Below are positions 1 to 8,965 of a stretch of DNA of 64,000 bases, piece after piece; positions within the stretch are counted from its first letter, which is position 1; every line of letters begins with the position of its first letter. This stretch comes from Mucilaginibacter empetricola. GTDB lineage: Bacteria; Bacteroidota; Bacteroidia; Sphingobacteriales; Sphingobacteriaceae. The notes beneath the pieces are model-generated. The model was not told the origin of the DNA. It was given only the letters and a program-made list of their open reading frames with translations, and searched no databases. The translations under genes were made by a program, and so were the position numbers. The stretch is taken from assembly GCF_024808665.1 (NCBI RefSeq), contig NZ_JANUBZ010000010.1, forward strand, positions 124,001 to 188,000, in the 5' to 3' direction.

Positions 1-1
1 A

Positions 2-694
2 ACAACCGAAGTAATGGCTGAGTTGCGTTATGCGCCGCACGAAAAATTTTACCAGGGTAAATTATACCGGATTCCTATTCCTGATAAATACCCGATATTT
101 ACTTTCCGTTACCAGGAAGGCTTTAAGGGGTTACTTAGCGGGCAATATAACTACCAGCAGATAACTGCAAATATTACTAAACGCTTTTACGAATCGCAGT
201 TAGGGTTTACCGATGTTGACGCAGAAGGCGGTTATATATTTAACAAGCTGCCGTTCCCTTTGCTTGATATTTTACACGCCAATCAAAGCTATTCGCTACA
301 GCTCGACTCTTATAATATGGCTAACTACCTGGAATTTGTGAGTGATCACTATGCCAGCGTTAACATTGATCACCATTTTAATGGTTTCTTTTTTAACAAA
401 GTGCCAGTGCTGCAAAAATTAAAGCTGAGAGAGGTAATATCCTTTAAATCATTATGGGGTGGCGTAAGGCCCGAAAATAACCCGGCCAATGACCCATCTT
501 TATTACAGTTCCCGGAGGCTAATGGTAAGCCAATTACTTATACGCTTAATAATGGCCCTTATATGGAAGCCGGTGCAGGTATTGAAAATATTTTTAAAGT
601 GTTAAGGATAGATGCTGTAAGAAGGTTGAGTTATCTGGATCACCCGGATGCACCTAAATGGGGCATAAGAGCGCGCGTACTGGTGCAGTTTTAA
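2..694 (+). CDS. DUF5686-family outer-membrane protein, C-terminal fragment
   Basis: The frame is already open at the left edge (T-T-E-V precede the Met at 14), so this is the 3' end of a longer gene, about 230 residues seen. The sequence has the alternating aromatic and polar strands of an outer-membrane barrel and ends in a C-terminal Phe (VLVQF), typical of barrel proteins. I recognise the type as the C-terminal barrel of DUF5686 proteins, which usually carry a carboxypeptidase-regulatory-like domain at the N-terminus, here outside the window. Function of the family is not established; a surface transport or assembly role is only inference. The family call rests on recall of its sequence style. 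Confidence 0.7.
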   Translation, partial: TTEVMAELRYAPHEKFYQGKLYRIPIPDKYPIFTFRYQEGFKGLLSGQYNYQQITANITKRFYESQLGFTDVDAEGGYIFNKLPFPLLDILHANQSYSLQLDSYNMANYLEFVSDHYASVNIDHHFNGFFFNKVPVLQKLKLREVISFKSLWGGVRPENNPANDPSLLQFPEANGKPITYTLNNGPYMEAGAGIENIFKVLRIDAVRRLSYLDHPDAPKWGIRARVLVQF

Positions 695-830
695 TTTTTA
701 TAGCCATCAGCCTACAGCATAATTTATAGCGTAAAAACTTGAAAAGCAATTAATAATTTTTTATATTCGTAAACTAAGTTGACTATTTGAGCGTTTAATA
801 CCTAATATAGATTTTAATCTTCATTTAAAG

Positions 831-1289
831 ATGGAAAAATATGATGCCCCTAAAGTACTGCCAAAATTGGTGTACTTGTTAAAACGTTCATTAGAAGATT
901 GGGTTGAAACCGGCCTTTGCTGTTCATGCAGTACCGATTTTAACAAGGCACAGTTGCCTATGTTTATGAGTATTGGTACAAACGGTATATCAAGCAGTAA
1001 GCTGGCAGCAAATATGAATGTTACCAAACAGGCCGCCAGCAAAGTGATTAAGGAGTTAGAGGAGCTGAACCTGGTAAGCAGTGAAAAATGCAGTACGGAT
1101 GGTCGTTCAATGCTCATATCGCTAACAGACAGTGGTATACAATTATACAATCACATCAAAAATCAAACAGAGGAGTTGGAGAAGGAATACAAGAAGATTG
1201 TAGGCACCAAAAACTATGAAACTGCCATTGATGTAATGCAAAAACTGATTAACTATCACGAAGAGCACAGCAAAGTTGCCTTGAATTAA
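831..1289 (+). CDS. MarR-family transcriptional regulator with a Cys cluster
   Basis: 152 residues, usual MarR length. The winged helix lies at about residues 45-105: the recognition helix region reads NVTKQAASKVIKELEELNLV, followed by a wing with the family-typical STDGRS and LTDSG. Flanking helices would form the dimer interface. Unusual is a CCSC cluster at residues 30-33 plus Cys87 beside the wing, which could sense oxidants, electrophiles or metal; this is inference, since many MarR proteins sense through Cys but not with this exact arrangement. It stands alone: the upstream gene is the DUF5686 fragment on the same strand 136 bases away, and the downstream carboxylesterase is convergent with 11 bases between stops. 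The target is unknown. Confidence 0.85.
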   Translation: MEKYDAPKVLPKLVYLLKRSLEDWVETGLCCSCSTDFNKAQLPMFMSIGTNGISSSKLAANMNVTKQAASKVIKELEELNLVSSEKCSTDGRSMLISLTDSGIQLYNHIKNQTEELEKEYKKIVGTKNYETAIDVMQKLINYHEEHSKVALN

Positions 1290-1300
1290 GCATTCTTTGC

Positions 1301-2857
1301 TTATTTTGCCTTTTTCAGCATAAACACTAATTCGTCTTTATCGGGCAGCTCCAGGTTGGCGGCACCGCTATCAAATACCATAGCCTGATAGCTTTGTGTA
1401 TTGAACTGTGGCCACACAGGCAAACCTTTTCCATTCGGGTTGCCGTTAGTAGCAAAATTCACCCAATAACTGCTCATTAAACGTGCCAGCTGATTGTCGA
1501 CCAGTTTCCAGGGTCTGTCCAAAAATTTCAGGTTATTCATCACATAAGCAACCTCGCCTGTATGGAATGCGCCATATTTTGCATATTCGGCGGTTGCGGG
1601 TAATTTGCGGGCAAAGTAATAAACATAAACCGGTGCTTTGCCTTGACTGCTTTGCAAGCTTGCCCATTTAAATCCCGACAGGGCAAAAGTCATATCCCTG
1701 CTTAACTTAACTTGCGACCGCGCGGCTTCTTCATCAGTATTGGCGGGGTAATACTTTAAAAACTCATCAGCATCAGCGCCGTATTGTTCTTTTGCTTGTT
1801 GAGTAAAAGCATCCTTGTTTTGAAAAGAGGAGATAAAACTCTCATCGGCATTCCAGCCGGTGAGCAGCGATACATTATTTTGTTTTCCTTCAGCAAAAAT
1901 TTGAGCTACGGTTTCGGACAATACATAACCGTCAACAATAGGCGAATAGCGTTCCGGTACCTTCATCAAATCCTCGGCCGGTACTCTTCTCAAATCATCT
2001 AATGTTGTAGCATGCACGGCATTGGCCACTTTAATGCCCTGCTGTTCGGCAATCTTCAAGTCATTAGCCTTTATGCTAGGAAGATCTATCAAAAAAGAAC
2101 CGCTCTCTGCAATTGCCTTGTTAAAAAGCCCTTTTGCTACAGGCGAGGCCACCAAGCAGTTTACACTGATTGATCCTGCCGATTGCCCCGCGATGGTTAC
2201 ATTGTCAGGGTCGCCGCCAAATGCGGTAATGTTTCTTTTTATCCATTGCAAAGCGGCTATCTGATCAAGCAAACCATAATTACCCGATGCATTATTGCCC
2301 GATTCTTTGGTGAGTTCAGGGTGCGCCATAAAACCAAAAACGCCTACCCTGTAATTAACAGAAACAAATATCACCCCTTTTTGCGCCATTGCCTCGCCAT
2401 CATAAATGGGTACTGCCGTGCCGCCGCTGCCAAAACCTCCGCCATAAATCCACACAAAAACAGGCTTTTTTGCGCCATGTTTGGCTTTGGTCCAAACGTT
2501 TAAATAAAGGCAATCCTCGCTTATCGGTTGCTCCGGAATTAAAAATTCGCGTGTATAAACCATAAACGAAACAGGTTTTGCCTGCATGGGGCTTGGGCCA
2601 AAATTATCGCATTGCTTTACACCCTGCCAGGGTATTGCAGGTTGAGGAGCTTTCCACCTCAAATTGCCTACCGGCGGGGCAGCATACGGAATCCCTTTGT
2701 AAGCTATAACATCGCTCGAATCACTTTTAATGCCTGATATTAAACCGGGTTCAATTTTTATTGTATCAAAAATTTTACTGGTTGTTTTAAAAGAATACAA
2801 TAAGGCTGGGATACTAATAAAAGCAGCATAAATAGCTATTGCTGATAGTTTTCTCAT
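1301..2857 (-). CDS. Type B carboxylesterase (alpha/beta hydrolase), secreted
   Basis: 518 residues from the Met at 2857, chosen because it starts a clear signal peptide (MRKLSAIAIYAAFISIPALL); the frame extends 19 codons further upstream to 2914. Catalytic features of the carboxylesterase/PnbA family are visible: oxyanion GGGFGSG at about 139-145, nucleophile Ser226 in GQSAGS, acidic Glu near 339 in NADESF, and His432 in GAFHTGEVAY. It should hydrolyse carboxylic esters outside the cytoplasm; the natural substrate cannot be read from sequence. It is divergent from the GH20 gene, with 142 bases of shared upstream region, so the two may be controlled together. No strong Shine-Dalgarno site is seen. 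Confidence 0.88.
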   Translation of the reverse strand: MRKLSAIAIYAAFISIPALLYSFKTTSKIFDTIKIEPGLISGIKSDSSDVIAYKGIPYAAPPVGNLRWKAPQPAIPWQGVKQCDNFGPSPMQAKPVSFMVYTREFLIPEQPISEDCLYLNVWTKAKHGAKKPVFVWIYGGGFGSGGTAVPIYDGEAMAQKGVIFVSVNYRVGVFGFMAHPELTKESGNNASGNYGLLDQIAALQWIKRNITAFGGDPDNVTIAGQSAGSISVNCLVASPVAKGLFNKAIAESGSFLIDLPSIKANDLKIAEQQGIKVANAVHATTLDDLRRVPAEDLMKVPERYSPIVDGYVLSETVAQIFAEGKQNNVSLLTGWNADESFISSFQNKDAFTQQAKEQYGADADEFLKYYPANTDEEAARSQVKLSRDMTFALSGFKWASLQSSQGKAPVYVYYFARKLPATAEYAKYGAFHTGEVAYVMNNLKFLDRPWKLVDNQLARLMSSYWVNFATNGNPNGKGLPVWPQFNTQSYQAMVFDSGAANLELPDKDELVFMLKKAK

Positions 2858-2999
2858 GATAATTGGTTGATAATGCGTCTGGTTGACGCAATATAATAAT
2901 TTAGAAGCAATCATTTTTGGGGTGAATACTTTTTAATATTATTTAAAAAGTATAATTTGCAGACAATAACCACCATTATAAATCATTTATTACTCCACC

Positions 3000-4898
3000 A
3001 TGAAAAAAGTATTTCTGGTAATAAACTGCCTTTTTGTAAGCGTTTTATCGTTTGCGCAAGTAACTAAAACCGCACCTGCTGTTATCCCTGAGCCGGTAAG
3101 TTTAATAACAAAGCAAGGCGATTTTATTTTACCCAAGCATATTTTAATAGCCGCTCCGGTGCAGGCTGATGTACGGTTGGTTGCAACCTATCTTAAAAAT
3201 AAATTGACTACAGCAACAGATAACCAGGTATTGGTTAAAAGTGCTTTTTCAACCCCAGCAACCATCAAATTTGCCTTAAATGCTAAAGCCGATACGGTAT
3301 TGGGAAAAGAAGGTTATCACCTTTGGGTAACCAAAAAAGGGATTGTTATACGGGCAAATGAAGCGGCAGGTCTGTTTTATGGAGCGCAAACGCTTATACA
3401 GTTATTACCAAAAGAAATTGAAAGCAACAGTGTTGAACCCGGCGTGAAATGGCTGGTCCCTTGTGTTGACATAAAGGACTATCCGCGTTTTGCGTGGAGG
3501 GGTTTGATGCTCGATGTATCACGGCATTTTTTTACTAAAGATGAAGTAAAGCAATACATTGATCAGATGGTGCGCTATAAATTTAATATTTTGCATATGC
3601 ACCTAACTGATGATGAAGGCTGGCGCGTTGAAATAAAAAGCTTACCACGCCTAACCACAGTAGGCGCCTATAATGTTAAAAAGGTTGGTGAATTTGGCCG
3701 CTTTTCGGCACCAACGCCCGATGAGCCCCGCACTTACGGCGGTTTTTATACCCAGGATGATATTAAAGAATTGGTACAATACGGAAAAGATCGTTTCCTG
3801 AATATTATGCCCGAAATTGATGTGCCGGGACACAGTTTGGCAGCGGTGGCTTCCTATCCCGAGCTATCCTGCACGCCAGGAGCCGATAAATACCAGACCC
3901 GCTCAGGCGAACGGATGACTGCAGATAATACTTTAAATCCATCAAGCGAAAAAACCTACGACTTTTTGGATAAAGTAATTACCGAAGTAGCACAACTGTT
4001 TCCATTTGGATACATCCATATGGGCGGCGACGAATGTAATAAAGCCTTTTGGATGAAAAGCGATTCGGTAACAGCGTTAATGAAACGCGAAAACCTAACT
4101 ACCTATGAGCAGGTGCAAAGCTATTTTGAAAAACGGGTAGAGAAGATAGTTGAATCAAAAGGGAAAAAGTTTATGGGCTGGGATGAGATTATTGAAGGTG
4201 GTTTGGGCCCTAACGCTGCTGTAATGAGCTGGCGCGGTATAAAAGGTGGTATTACAGCCGCAAAAATGGGCCACGAAGTGGTGATGAGCCCTACAACCTT
4301 TGCTTACCTTGACTATATGCAAAGCGATCGTATTATGGAGCCGCATGTTTATGCAACGCTTCGTTTAAATACGACTTATGAGTTTGAACCAGTACCTGAT
4401 AGTGTAGATGCTAAATTAATACTTGGCGGCCAGGCCAATTTGTGGACCGAGCAGGTATTTAATTTCCGCCAGGTGGAGTATATGACCTGGCCCCGTGGCT
4501 TTGCCATAGCCGAATCTGTTTGGTCGCCTAAAGAGAAAAAGAACTGGAATAATTTTTACCCGCGGGTTGAAAAACAGTTTGCCCGGTTCAACGAGGCCGA
4601 AATTAAATATGCCCCAAGTATGTATGATCCTTCGTTTGCAGCCAAATCAGATACGACCGCCCATCAGTTAACAGTTGAATTAACTAACGAAATTCCGGGA
4701 CTTGATATTTATTACAGTTTTGATAATTCCTATCCCGACAGGTTTTATCCAAAATACACCGACCCATTAGTAGTACCGAAGGATGCCACTCAATTAAGAG
4801 TAATTACTTACCGGGGTAAAGAGCCAATAGGCCGAATGATAACCATGCCAATTGCTGAACTACAACAACGGGCCGATAGGAAATATGGCAAGCATTAA
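3000..4898 (+). CDS. Beta-N-acetylhexosaminidase, GH20
   Basis: 632 residues with an AQ-type signal peptide (first 20 residues), so periplasmic or surface. An N-terminal GH20b-like domain covers about 25-150. The catalytic (beta/alpha)8 barrel follows, with HLTDDEGWR near 201-209 and the acid/base pair Asp344-Glu345 in HMGGDEC. A C-terminal Fn3-like segment (about 545-625, containing DIYYSFDNSYP and VITYRGKEPIG) matches the chitobiase/hexosaminidase C-terminal domain. It removes terminal GlcNAc or GalNAc from glycans by substrate-assisted catalysis, and probably serves glycan scavenging. It faces the divergent carboxylesterase. Length and motifs are ordinary for Bacteroidota GH20 enzymes. Confidence 0.95.
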   Translation: MKKVFLVINCLFVSVLSFAQVTKTAPAVIPEPVSLITKQGDFILPKHILIAAPVQADVRLVATYLKNKLTTATDNQVLVKSAFSTPATIKFALNAKADTVLGKEGYHLWVTKKGIVIRANEAAGLFYGAQTLIQLLPKEIESNSVEPGVKWLVPCVDIKDYPRFAWRGLMLDVSRHFFTKDEVKQYIDQMVRYKFNILHMHLTDDEGWRVEIKSLPRLTTVGAYNVKKVGEFGRFSAPTPDEPRTYGGFYTQDDIKELVQYGKDRFLNIMPEIDVPGHSLAAVASYPELSCTPGADKYQTRSGERMTADNTLNPSSEKTYDFLDKVITEVAQLFPFGYIHMGGDECNKAFWMKSDSVTALMKRENLTTYEQVQSYFEKRVEKIVESKGKKFMGWDEIIEGGLGPNAAVMSWRGIKGGITAAKMGHEVVMSPTTFAYLDYMQSDRIMEPHVYATLRLNTTYEFEPVPDSVDAKLILGGQANLWTEQVFNFRQVEYMTWPRGFAIAESVWSPKEKKNWNNFYPRVEKQFARFNEAEIKYAPSMYDPSFAAKSDTTAHQLTVELTNEIPGLDIYYSFDNSYPDRFYPKYTDPLVVPKDATQLRVITYRGKEPIGRMITMPIAELQQRADRKYGKH

Positions 4899-4939
4899 AA
4901 ATGTTTTAATGTTAACCGCAAATTCATTGTAAACTAAAA

Positions 4940-4965
4940 ACACTCCATGCAAACGCACGGAGTGT
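4940..4965 (+). terminator. Hairpin after GH20 gene
   Basis: ACACTCC and GGAGTGT arms (4940-4946, 4959-4965), extended by TGC/GCA around an AAAC loop with one mismatch. It lies 42 bases past the GH20 stop. The T-run after it on the plus strand is weak (CTTAA), so it may be a poor terminator. The rest of the 280-base gap up to 5179 holds only a weak T-rich/A-rich stem at 5045-5080. Confidence 0.5.
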
Positions 4966-5178
4966 CTTAACCACATGTAACCCTGCTTCAATTTAACACC
5001 TTAAATTTCGGAAACTAAACAGAGTTTTTCGGTAGTATAAAACACCTTTTTTACAGGGTATTTTTACGGTAAAAAAAAGGCGCAATCACTTTCGTTTTTA
5101 TAAGGGTAATTCTTGAACTTAGACGGATTGAAATCACAGTTATTCACCTTCTTTCACACTTTAACCCAATTTAACACA

Positions 5179-6075
5179 ATGAAAAAGTTCGTATTGCTTT
5201 TAATGGGAACCGTTTTGATCTACGCTTCCTGTAAACAAGGTGGTAGTAGTCAGACTGCTACTGAAACAGCCGTAGTAAATAAAATAGATTCAAATAGCTA
5301 TACTTTAAATGGTATACCGTTTAAAAAGGCTAATAAAATGGTTAATCTTTTTATTAAAAATCCGGGAAGCTATACCGATACTTCACAAACTTGTGTATGG
5401 TTTACAGCAGCAGCGCTTGATTCTATGTATCAAACATTGTTACGCACCAAAGCCGATGGTATAAGATTTTATTTTGCGCGGACTATTGAGGATCATAAAT
5501 ATACTGTGGTAGCCGTTTCAACAAAATTTGCAGGCCTTGATTCGGTTACAAAAAGGAAAATACATGCCGACTTTTTTGAAGTGGATACCATAAATGTTGA
5601 CGCAAAAGGTAAATTAGGATTAATTACACCCGCACAAGGAGCTTTATTATACGCTAAAACATCTCCATGCCCTACAACACCTGATACCTGCCCTAAATTG
5701 TTTCATTATATAACCTGTAATGAGGGCTATAAAATGGTGAATTATTATGGAAGCGATCCTATTAACGTTAGCAGTTCATGGTATCAAATTACATTGATTG
5801 AGGCATTGGTAAAATCGCTTAAGACAAACCATGGCGATGGTTTAAGAATTTATTATGCAAGGCATTTAAGGCCACATGGAGTTACTCCAACAGACACTAT
5901 TCACAGACATGGTTTTGCTTTAATAACCACGGCAAATACCAATAAAACGCATGTTGATTACTATGGATGTTTAGATTCAATACCGGAGCCGGGGCATCCT
6001 CATCGTTATCTTACCGGTGGCGCTGATAACGGCGAAGAATGCCCAACTAATTGTAATGGCGTAACCTGGCCGTAA
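5179..6075 (+). CDS. Lipoprotein with two repeated halves, unknown function
   Basis: 298 residues from the ATG at 5179, chosen because it begins a lipoprotein signal (MKKFVLLLMGTVLIYASC, acylated Cys18); the frame is open from 5113. After a low-complexity linker the protein consists of two related halves. The first contains NKMVNLF and DGIRFYFAR (about 93-101); the second contains YKMVNYY and DGLRIYYAR (about 220-228). The second half also has Cys residues and HRH/PGHPH His clusters. I do not recognise a named family. It is followed after 24 bases by a membrane protein, a histidine kinase and a response regulator on the same strand, so it may be a surface component of that signalling unit. 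Confidence 0.7.
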   Translation: MKKFVLLLMGTVLIYASCKQGGSSQTATETAVVNKIDSNSYTLNGIPFKKANKMVNLFIKNPGSYTDTSQTCVWFTAAALDSMYQTLLRTKADGIRFYFARTIEDHKYTVVAVSTKFAGLDSVTKRKIHADFFEVDTINVDAKGKLGLITPAQGALLYAKTSPCPTTPDTCPKLFHYITCNEGYKMVNYYGSDPINVSSSWYQITLIEALVKSLKTNHGDGLRIYYARHLRPHGVTPTDTIHRHGFALITTANTNKTHVDYYGCLDSIPEPGHPHRYLTGGADNGEECPTNCNGVTWP

Positions 6076-6099
6076 TCTATCATATTTTATACAATATCC

Positions 6100-6786
6100 A
6101 TGATATCAGAATATTTCACCCTAAATACAAGCGTTGAAATCATTTGTTTTATTGTAGCTTTCTTCTGCTTGATAAAAGACAAGAGCCCCGCCTGGAAAAG
6201 CATGATATTGTTTTTATTAATTACTTGTGTAACAGAATTAATAGGTATTTATATAAAAAAATTATATCTGGCTGATACCGTTCATGTTCGGCCAAATGTT
6301 TGGATATATAATGTACTCATTATATTTCAGGCAGGTTTTACGTCTTTTATGTTTTCGCATTTGTTAAATAAGTATATAAACAGCAAGCCTATAATTCTGG
6401 GTGGGCTTGCTGTTCTTTTTATACTGTATGTAGTTGAAGTATATGTACATGGCGTTTTTGAAAAACATAATATCACAACTACATCCATGTCCGTGTGGTT
6501 TGTTTTGTTAAGTCTTTTTTATTTTTACCAGCTTCATAAAGACGCAGGCTATATTGATTTGAAGTTTTCGCCAGCCTTTTGGTGGGTGTCGGGCATTTTG
6601 TTCTTTTATTTTGGACGTACAGCCTGCAATTTATTTTATTATAAACTATCATTAGTTGTAGTTACTCCAAAGCATTATTTAACTTATTATATTTATAACA
6701 CGCTTAATATTTTATTATATGCTTGCTGGAGCTATGCATTTATCTGTAGAAAATGGCTGACTACGACATCAAAGAACTTGTATTAA
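6100..6786 (+). CDS. Polytopic membrane protein, unknown
   Basis: 228 residues, nearly all hydrophobic, with about seven predicted transmembrane segments (for example near 10-25, 33-52, 68-88, 97-118, 130-145, 157-178, 190-215). There is no recognisable catalytic motif. The 3' end overlaps the start of the histidine-kinase gene by 34 bases in another frame, which implies co-translation. The layout resembles Bacteroidota operons in which a multi-span protein is encoded beside a short histidine kinase that has only one transmembrane helix, so this could be the sensing partner. That role is inference from context. Confidence 0.7.
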   Translation: MISEYFTLNTSVEIICFIVAFFCLIKDKSPAWKSMILFLLITCVTELIGIYIKKLYLADTVHVRPNVWIYNVLIIFQAGFTSFMFSHLLNKYINSKPIILGGLAVLFILYVVEVYVHGVFEKHNITTTSMSVWFVLLSLFYFYQLHKDAGYIDLKFSPAFWWVSGILFFYFGRTACNLFYYKLSLVVVTPKHYLTYYIYNTLNILLYACWSYAFICRKWLTTTSKNLY

Positions 6787-7538
6787 TTGCCACACTTATA
6801 TTTTTAATTGCCCCGGCTTTTATTATTTCCTATATTTTTGTTTACAACCGGCGCAAAAAGAAGCATATTGAGGAAAAGGCCCAAATGCAGTTAAAATTTG
6901 AGGCCGAGATAGCTAAAGCCCAATTGGAGGTGCAGGAACAAACCATGCAAACTATTGGTGCCGATTTGCACGATAATATTGGTCAGTTGTTAAGTCTCAC
7001 TTCATTAACTTTGAACTCTATAGAGCTGCATAAACTGGCAAAGGCGCAGCAGAAAATAGACGCATCCATCAATCTGGTATTGCGGTCAATAAAAGAGATG
7101 CGTTTGTTGGGTAAGTTATTGCAGGGCGATCAACTGGTAGCAATGGGATTACCCGAAGCTATCCGCCAGGAAATTAACTGGATGGAGCGGTCGGGAAAAT
7201 ACGAGGTTGATTATACGCAGGCAGATAATATTCCTATGATAAAAAATGCTGATAAGGATTTGATTATTTTCAGAATTTTGCAGGAGGTGTTAAACAATAT
7301 AATTAAACATGCCTTTGCTTCGCATATAAGTATCAGCTTAGAATATGTTGATCAAAAATTGAAATTGCAGATAGCAGATAACGGAGTTGGTTTTGCAGCA
7401 GGCAATCTTTCGGCCGAGCAAAGTGGCATGGGGCTATTAAATATTCAAAAAAGGGCCGGAATAATAGGTGGCGAAGCCAATATTGCTTCCAACCCGGGCG
7501 CAGGCACAAATGTTACAGTATTTATTCCCTATCCTTAA
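6753..7538 (+). CDS. Sensor histidine kinase, NarL/HisKA_3 type
   Basis: 261 residues. One N-terminal transmembrane helix (about 9-31), then a coiled-coil-like KRK...E-rich linker (33-65), a HisKA_3 dimerisation domain with phospho-acceptor His73 in DLHDNIGQ, and a HATPase_c domain with N-box EVLNNIIKHA and G-box DNGVGF...GMGLLNIQKRA. It has no extracytoplasmic sensor domain of its own, so the signal probably arrives through the overlapping upstream membrane protein. It should phosphorylate the response regulator encoded 5 bases downstream. The start at 6753 lies inside the preceding gene; it is supported by continuity of the transmembrane helix. Confidence 0.93.
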   Translation: MADYDIKELVLIATLIFLIAPAFIISYIFVYNRRKKKHIEEKAQMQLKFEAEIAKAQLEVQEQTMQTIGADLHDNIGQLLSLTSLTLNSIELHKLAKAQQKIDASINLVLRSIKEMRLLGKLLQGDQLVAMGLPEAIRQEINWMERSGKYEVDYTQADNIPMIKNADKDLIIFRILQEVLNNIIKHAFASHISISLEYVDQKLKLQIADNGVGFAAGNLSAEQSGMGLLNIQKRAGIIGGEANIASNPGAGTNVTVFIPYP

Positions 7539-7543
7539 AAAAC

Positions 7544-8182
7544 ATGGAAACAGATCAGATAAAAATAGCAATTGTTGATGACCATACACTTTTCAGGAGT
7601 GGCATTGCTGCCTTAATGGGAGAGTTTGATGAACTTAAAGTGATATTTGAAGCCGAAAACGGTCAGCATTTAAAACAGGTAATTGGTAATTATGAACCGC
7701 CGCAGGTAATACTGATGGACATAAATATGCCTGTTATGGATGGTTATGCCGCTACTTATTGGCTAAAAGAAAATTATCCGCAAATAAGGGTTTTGGCGCT
7801 GAGTATGTTTGAAGATGACCAGGCTGTTATAGGGATGATTAAGGCCGGCGCAGGTGGGTATGTGTTGAAAGAATCAAAGCCCAAAGAACTGCTCGAGGCA
7901 ATTATAGCTATTAATCAAAAAGGTATTTATATTAATGAGCTGGTATCTGGCAAGCTAATTCGCTCTGTTGCAGGTAACGAGCACCCAGGGTTATCCAAAA
8001 AAGAACTTGAATTTATAAAGCTTTGCTGTTCGGAGTTAACTTATAAAGAAATTGCGGATTTGATGTTTGTAAGCCCACGCACGGTTGACAATTACAGGGA
8101 GGCCCTTTTTCTAAAACTCAATCTTAAATCGCGCACCGGCCTGGTGCTTTATGCTATTCAAAACGAGATTTTTAAATTTTAA
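7544..8182 (+). CDS. Response regulator, NarL/FixJ family
   Basis: 212 residues. The receiver domain (about 5-125) shows acidic pair Asp12-Asp13, phospho-acceptor Asp59 in ILMDINMP, and the conserved Lys in YVLKES. A LuxR-type helix-turn-helix occupies about 148-208 (ELTYKEIADLMFVSPRTVDNYR). It is the cognate DNA-binding partner of the kinase directly upstream and ends the apparent four-gene unit. Target promoters are unknown; the strong inverted repeat 60 bases past the stop could be its terminator or a binding site. Confidence 0.93.
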   Translation: METDQIKIAIVDDHTLFRSGIAALMGEFDELKVIFEAENGQHLKQVIGNYEPPQVILMDINMPVMDGYAATYWLKENYPQIRVLALSMFEDDQAVIGMIKAGAGGYVLKESKPKELLEAIIAINQKGIYINELVSGKLIRSVAGNEHPGLSKKELEFIKLCCSELTYKEIADLMFVSPRTVDNYREALFLKLNLKSRTGLVLYAIQNEIFKF

Positions 8183-8242
8183 TGCCATTAACAATCAATA
8201 AATTTTGAAGAATAAATAAACGATAAGACATATTAAAATGCA

Positions 8243-8286
8243 ATAAACTACGTTTTTAGTTACAAATAACTAAAAACGTAGTTTAT
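8243..8286. promoter_or_regulatory. Perfect 20-bp inverted repeat between response regulator and DUF5683 gene
   Basis: Left arm 8243-8262 and right arm 8267-8286 are exact reverse complements around a CAAA loop; the arm core is CTACGTTTTTAGTTA. The right arm ends 3 bases before the TTG start of the next gene. As RNA it would form a long AT-rich hairpin that could end the two-component operon, but no T-run follows beyond TTTTG. As DNA it could be an operator. If present in the downstream mRNA it would occlude ribosome access. Confidence 0.65.
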
Positions 8287-8289
8287 ATT

Positions 8290-8952
8290 TTGAATAAGCG
8301 ATCATTTGTTTTTCCGATTCTTTTAATACTGACGCTCAAGGCTGAGGCTCAACATAAAATCAGGCCCGATACTGCTCAGGATATTACAGATACCGCAGGA
8401 TTTCTGCATCGCTTGCCTAAACCGGCAAAAGAAAGGACATATCATCCAGATACCACGCACAGTCCAATGGCTGCAATCATCAAATCGGCTGTTTTACCAG
8501 GCTGGGGACAGCTTTATAATAACCGATGGTGGAAAGTGCCACTGATTTATGGCGGTTTAACTACTTTCACCGTAATTATAATATACAATAACCGCAATTA
8601 TCAGCGCGATCTGCGGCTTTATCACTACTATAACGAAATTCCTAAAATTACGGTAAAAACGCCCGACTACGTTTTTTTCGAAAAGCTATTGAAGAATAAT
8701 ATCCCCCAGAGTGAGGTTGCTGACGCTGTTGATACCTATCAACGCGATTTTCAACTGGGGATATTGGGCCTTGCCGGTTTTTGGGGATTACAGATAGTAG
8801 ATGCTTATATTGATGCCAAGTTTGCCCATTCGTTTTCGATGGATGACAATTTGAGCATTAAAATAGCTCTGTCTTTAACAACACAACCGGTATATGCCGC
8901 AAATTTTGGTGCAACATTTATACCGGTTGTGAAGATTACTTTGGTGTTTTAA
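8290..8952 (+). CDS. DUF5683 domain protein, secreted/membrane
   Basis: 220 residues from a TTG start at 8290. No ATG or GTG lies upstream before an in-frame stop at 8257, and the segment from 8290 encodes a good signal peptide (MNKRSFVFPILLILTLKAEA), so TTG is the best start. The DUF5683 signature is plain: AVLPGWGQLYNNRWWKVPLI at about 64-83, followed by a transmembrane segment and YNNRNYQRDLRLYH. The family function is unknown; in other Bacteroidota it often sits near chromosome-partition or cell-wall genes, which is not the case here. It is convergent with kup, 13 bases apart. Confidence 0.85.
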   Translation: MNKRSFVFPILLILTLKAEAQHKIRPDTAQDITDTAGFLHRLPKPAKERTYHPDTTHSPMAAIIKSAVLPGWGQLYNNRWWKVPLIYGGLTTFTVIIIYNNRNYQRDLRLYHYYNEIPKITVKTPDYVFFEKLLKNNIPQSEVADAVDTYQRDFQLGILGLAGFWGLQIVDAYIDAKFAHSFSMDDNLSIKIALSLTTQPVYAANFGATFIPVVKITLVF

Positions 8953-8965
8953 GTGAAAGAATGAC

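Noticed and set aside
8183..8289. Simple terminator only
   Set aside because: The inverted repeat lacks a clear T-run and sits next to a start codon, so it was listed as regulatory instead.
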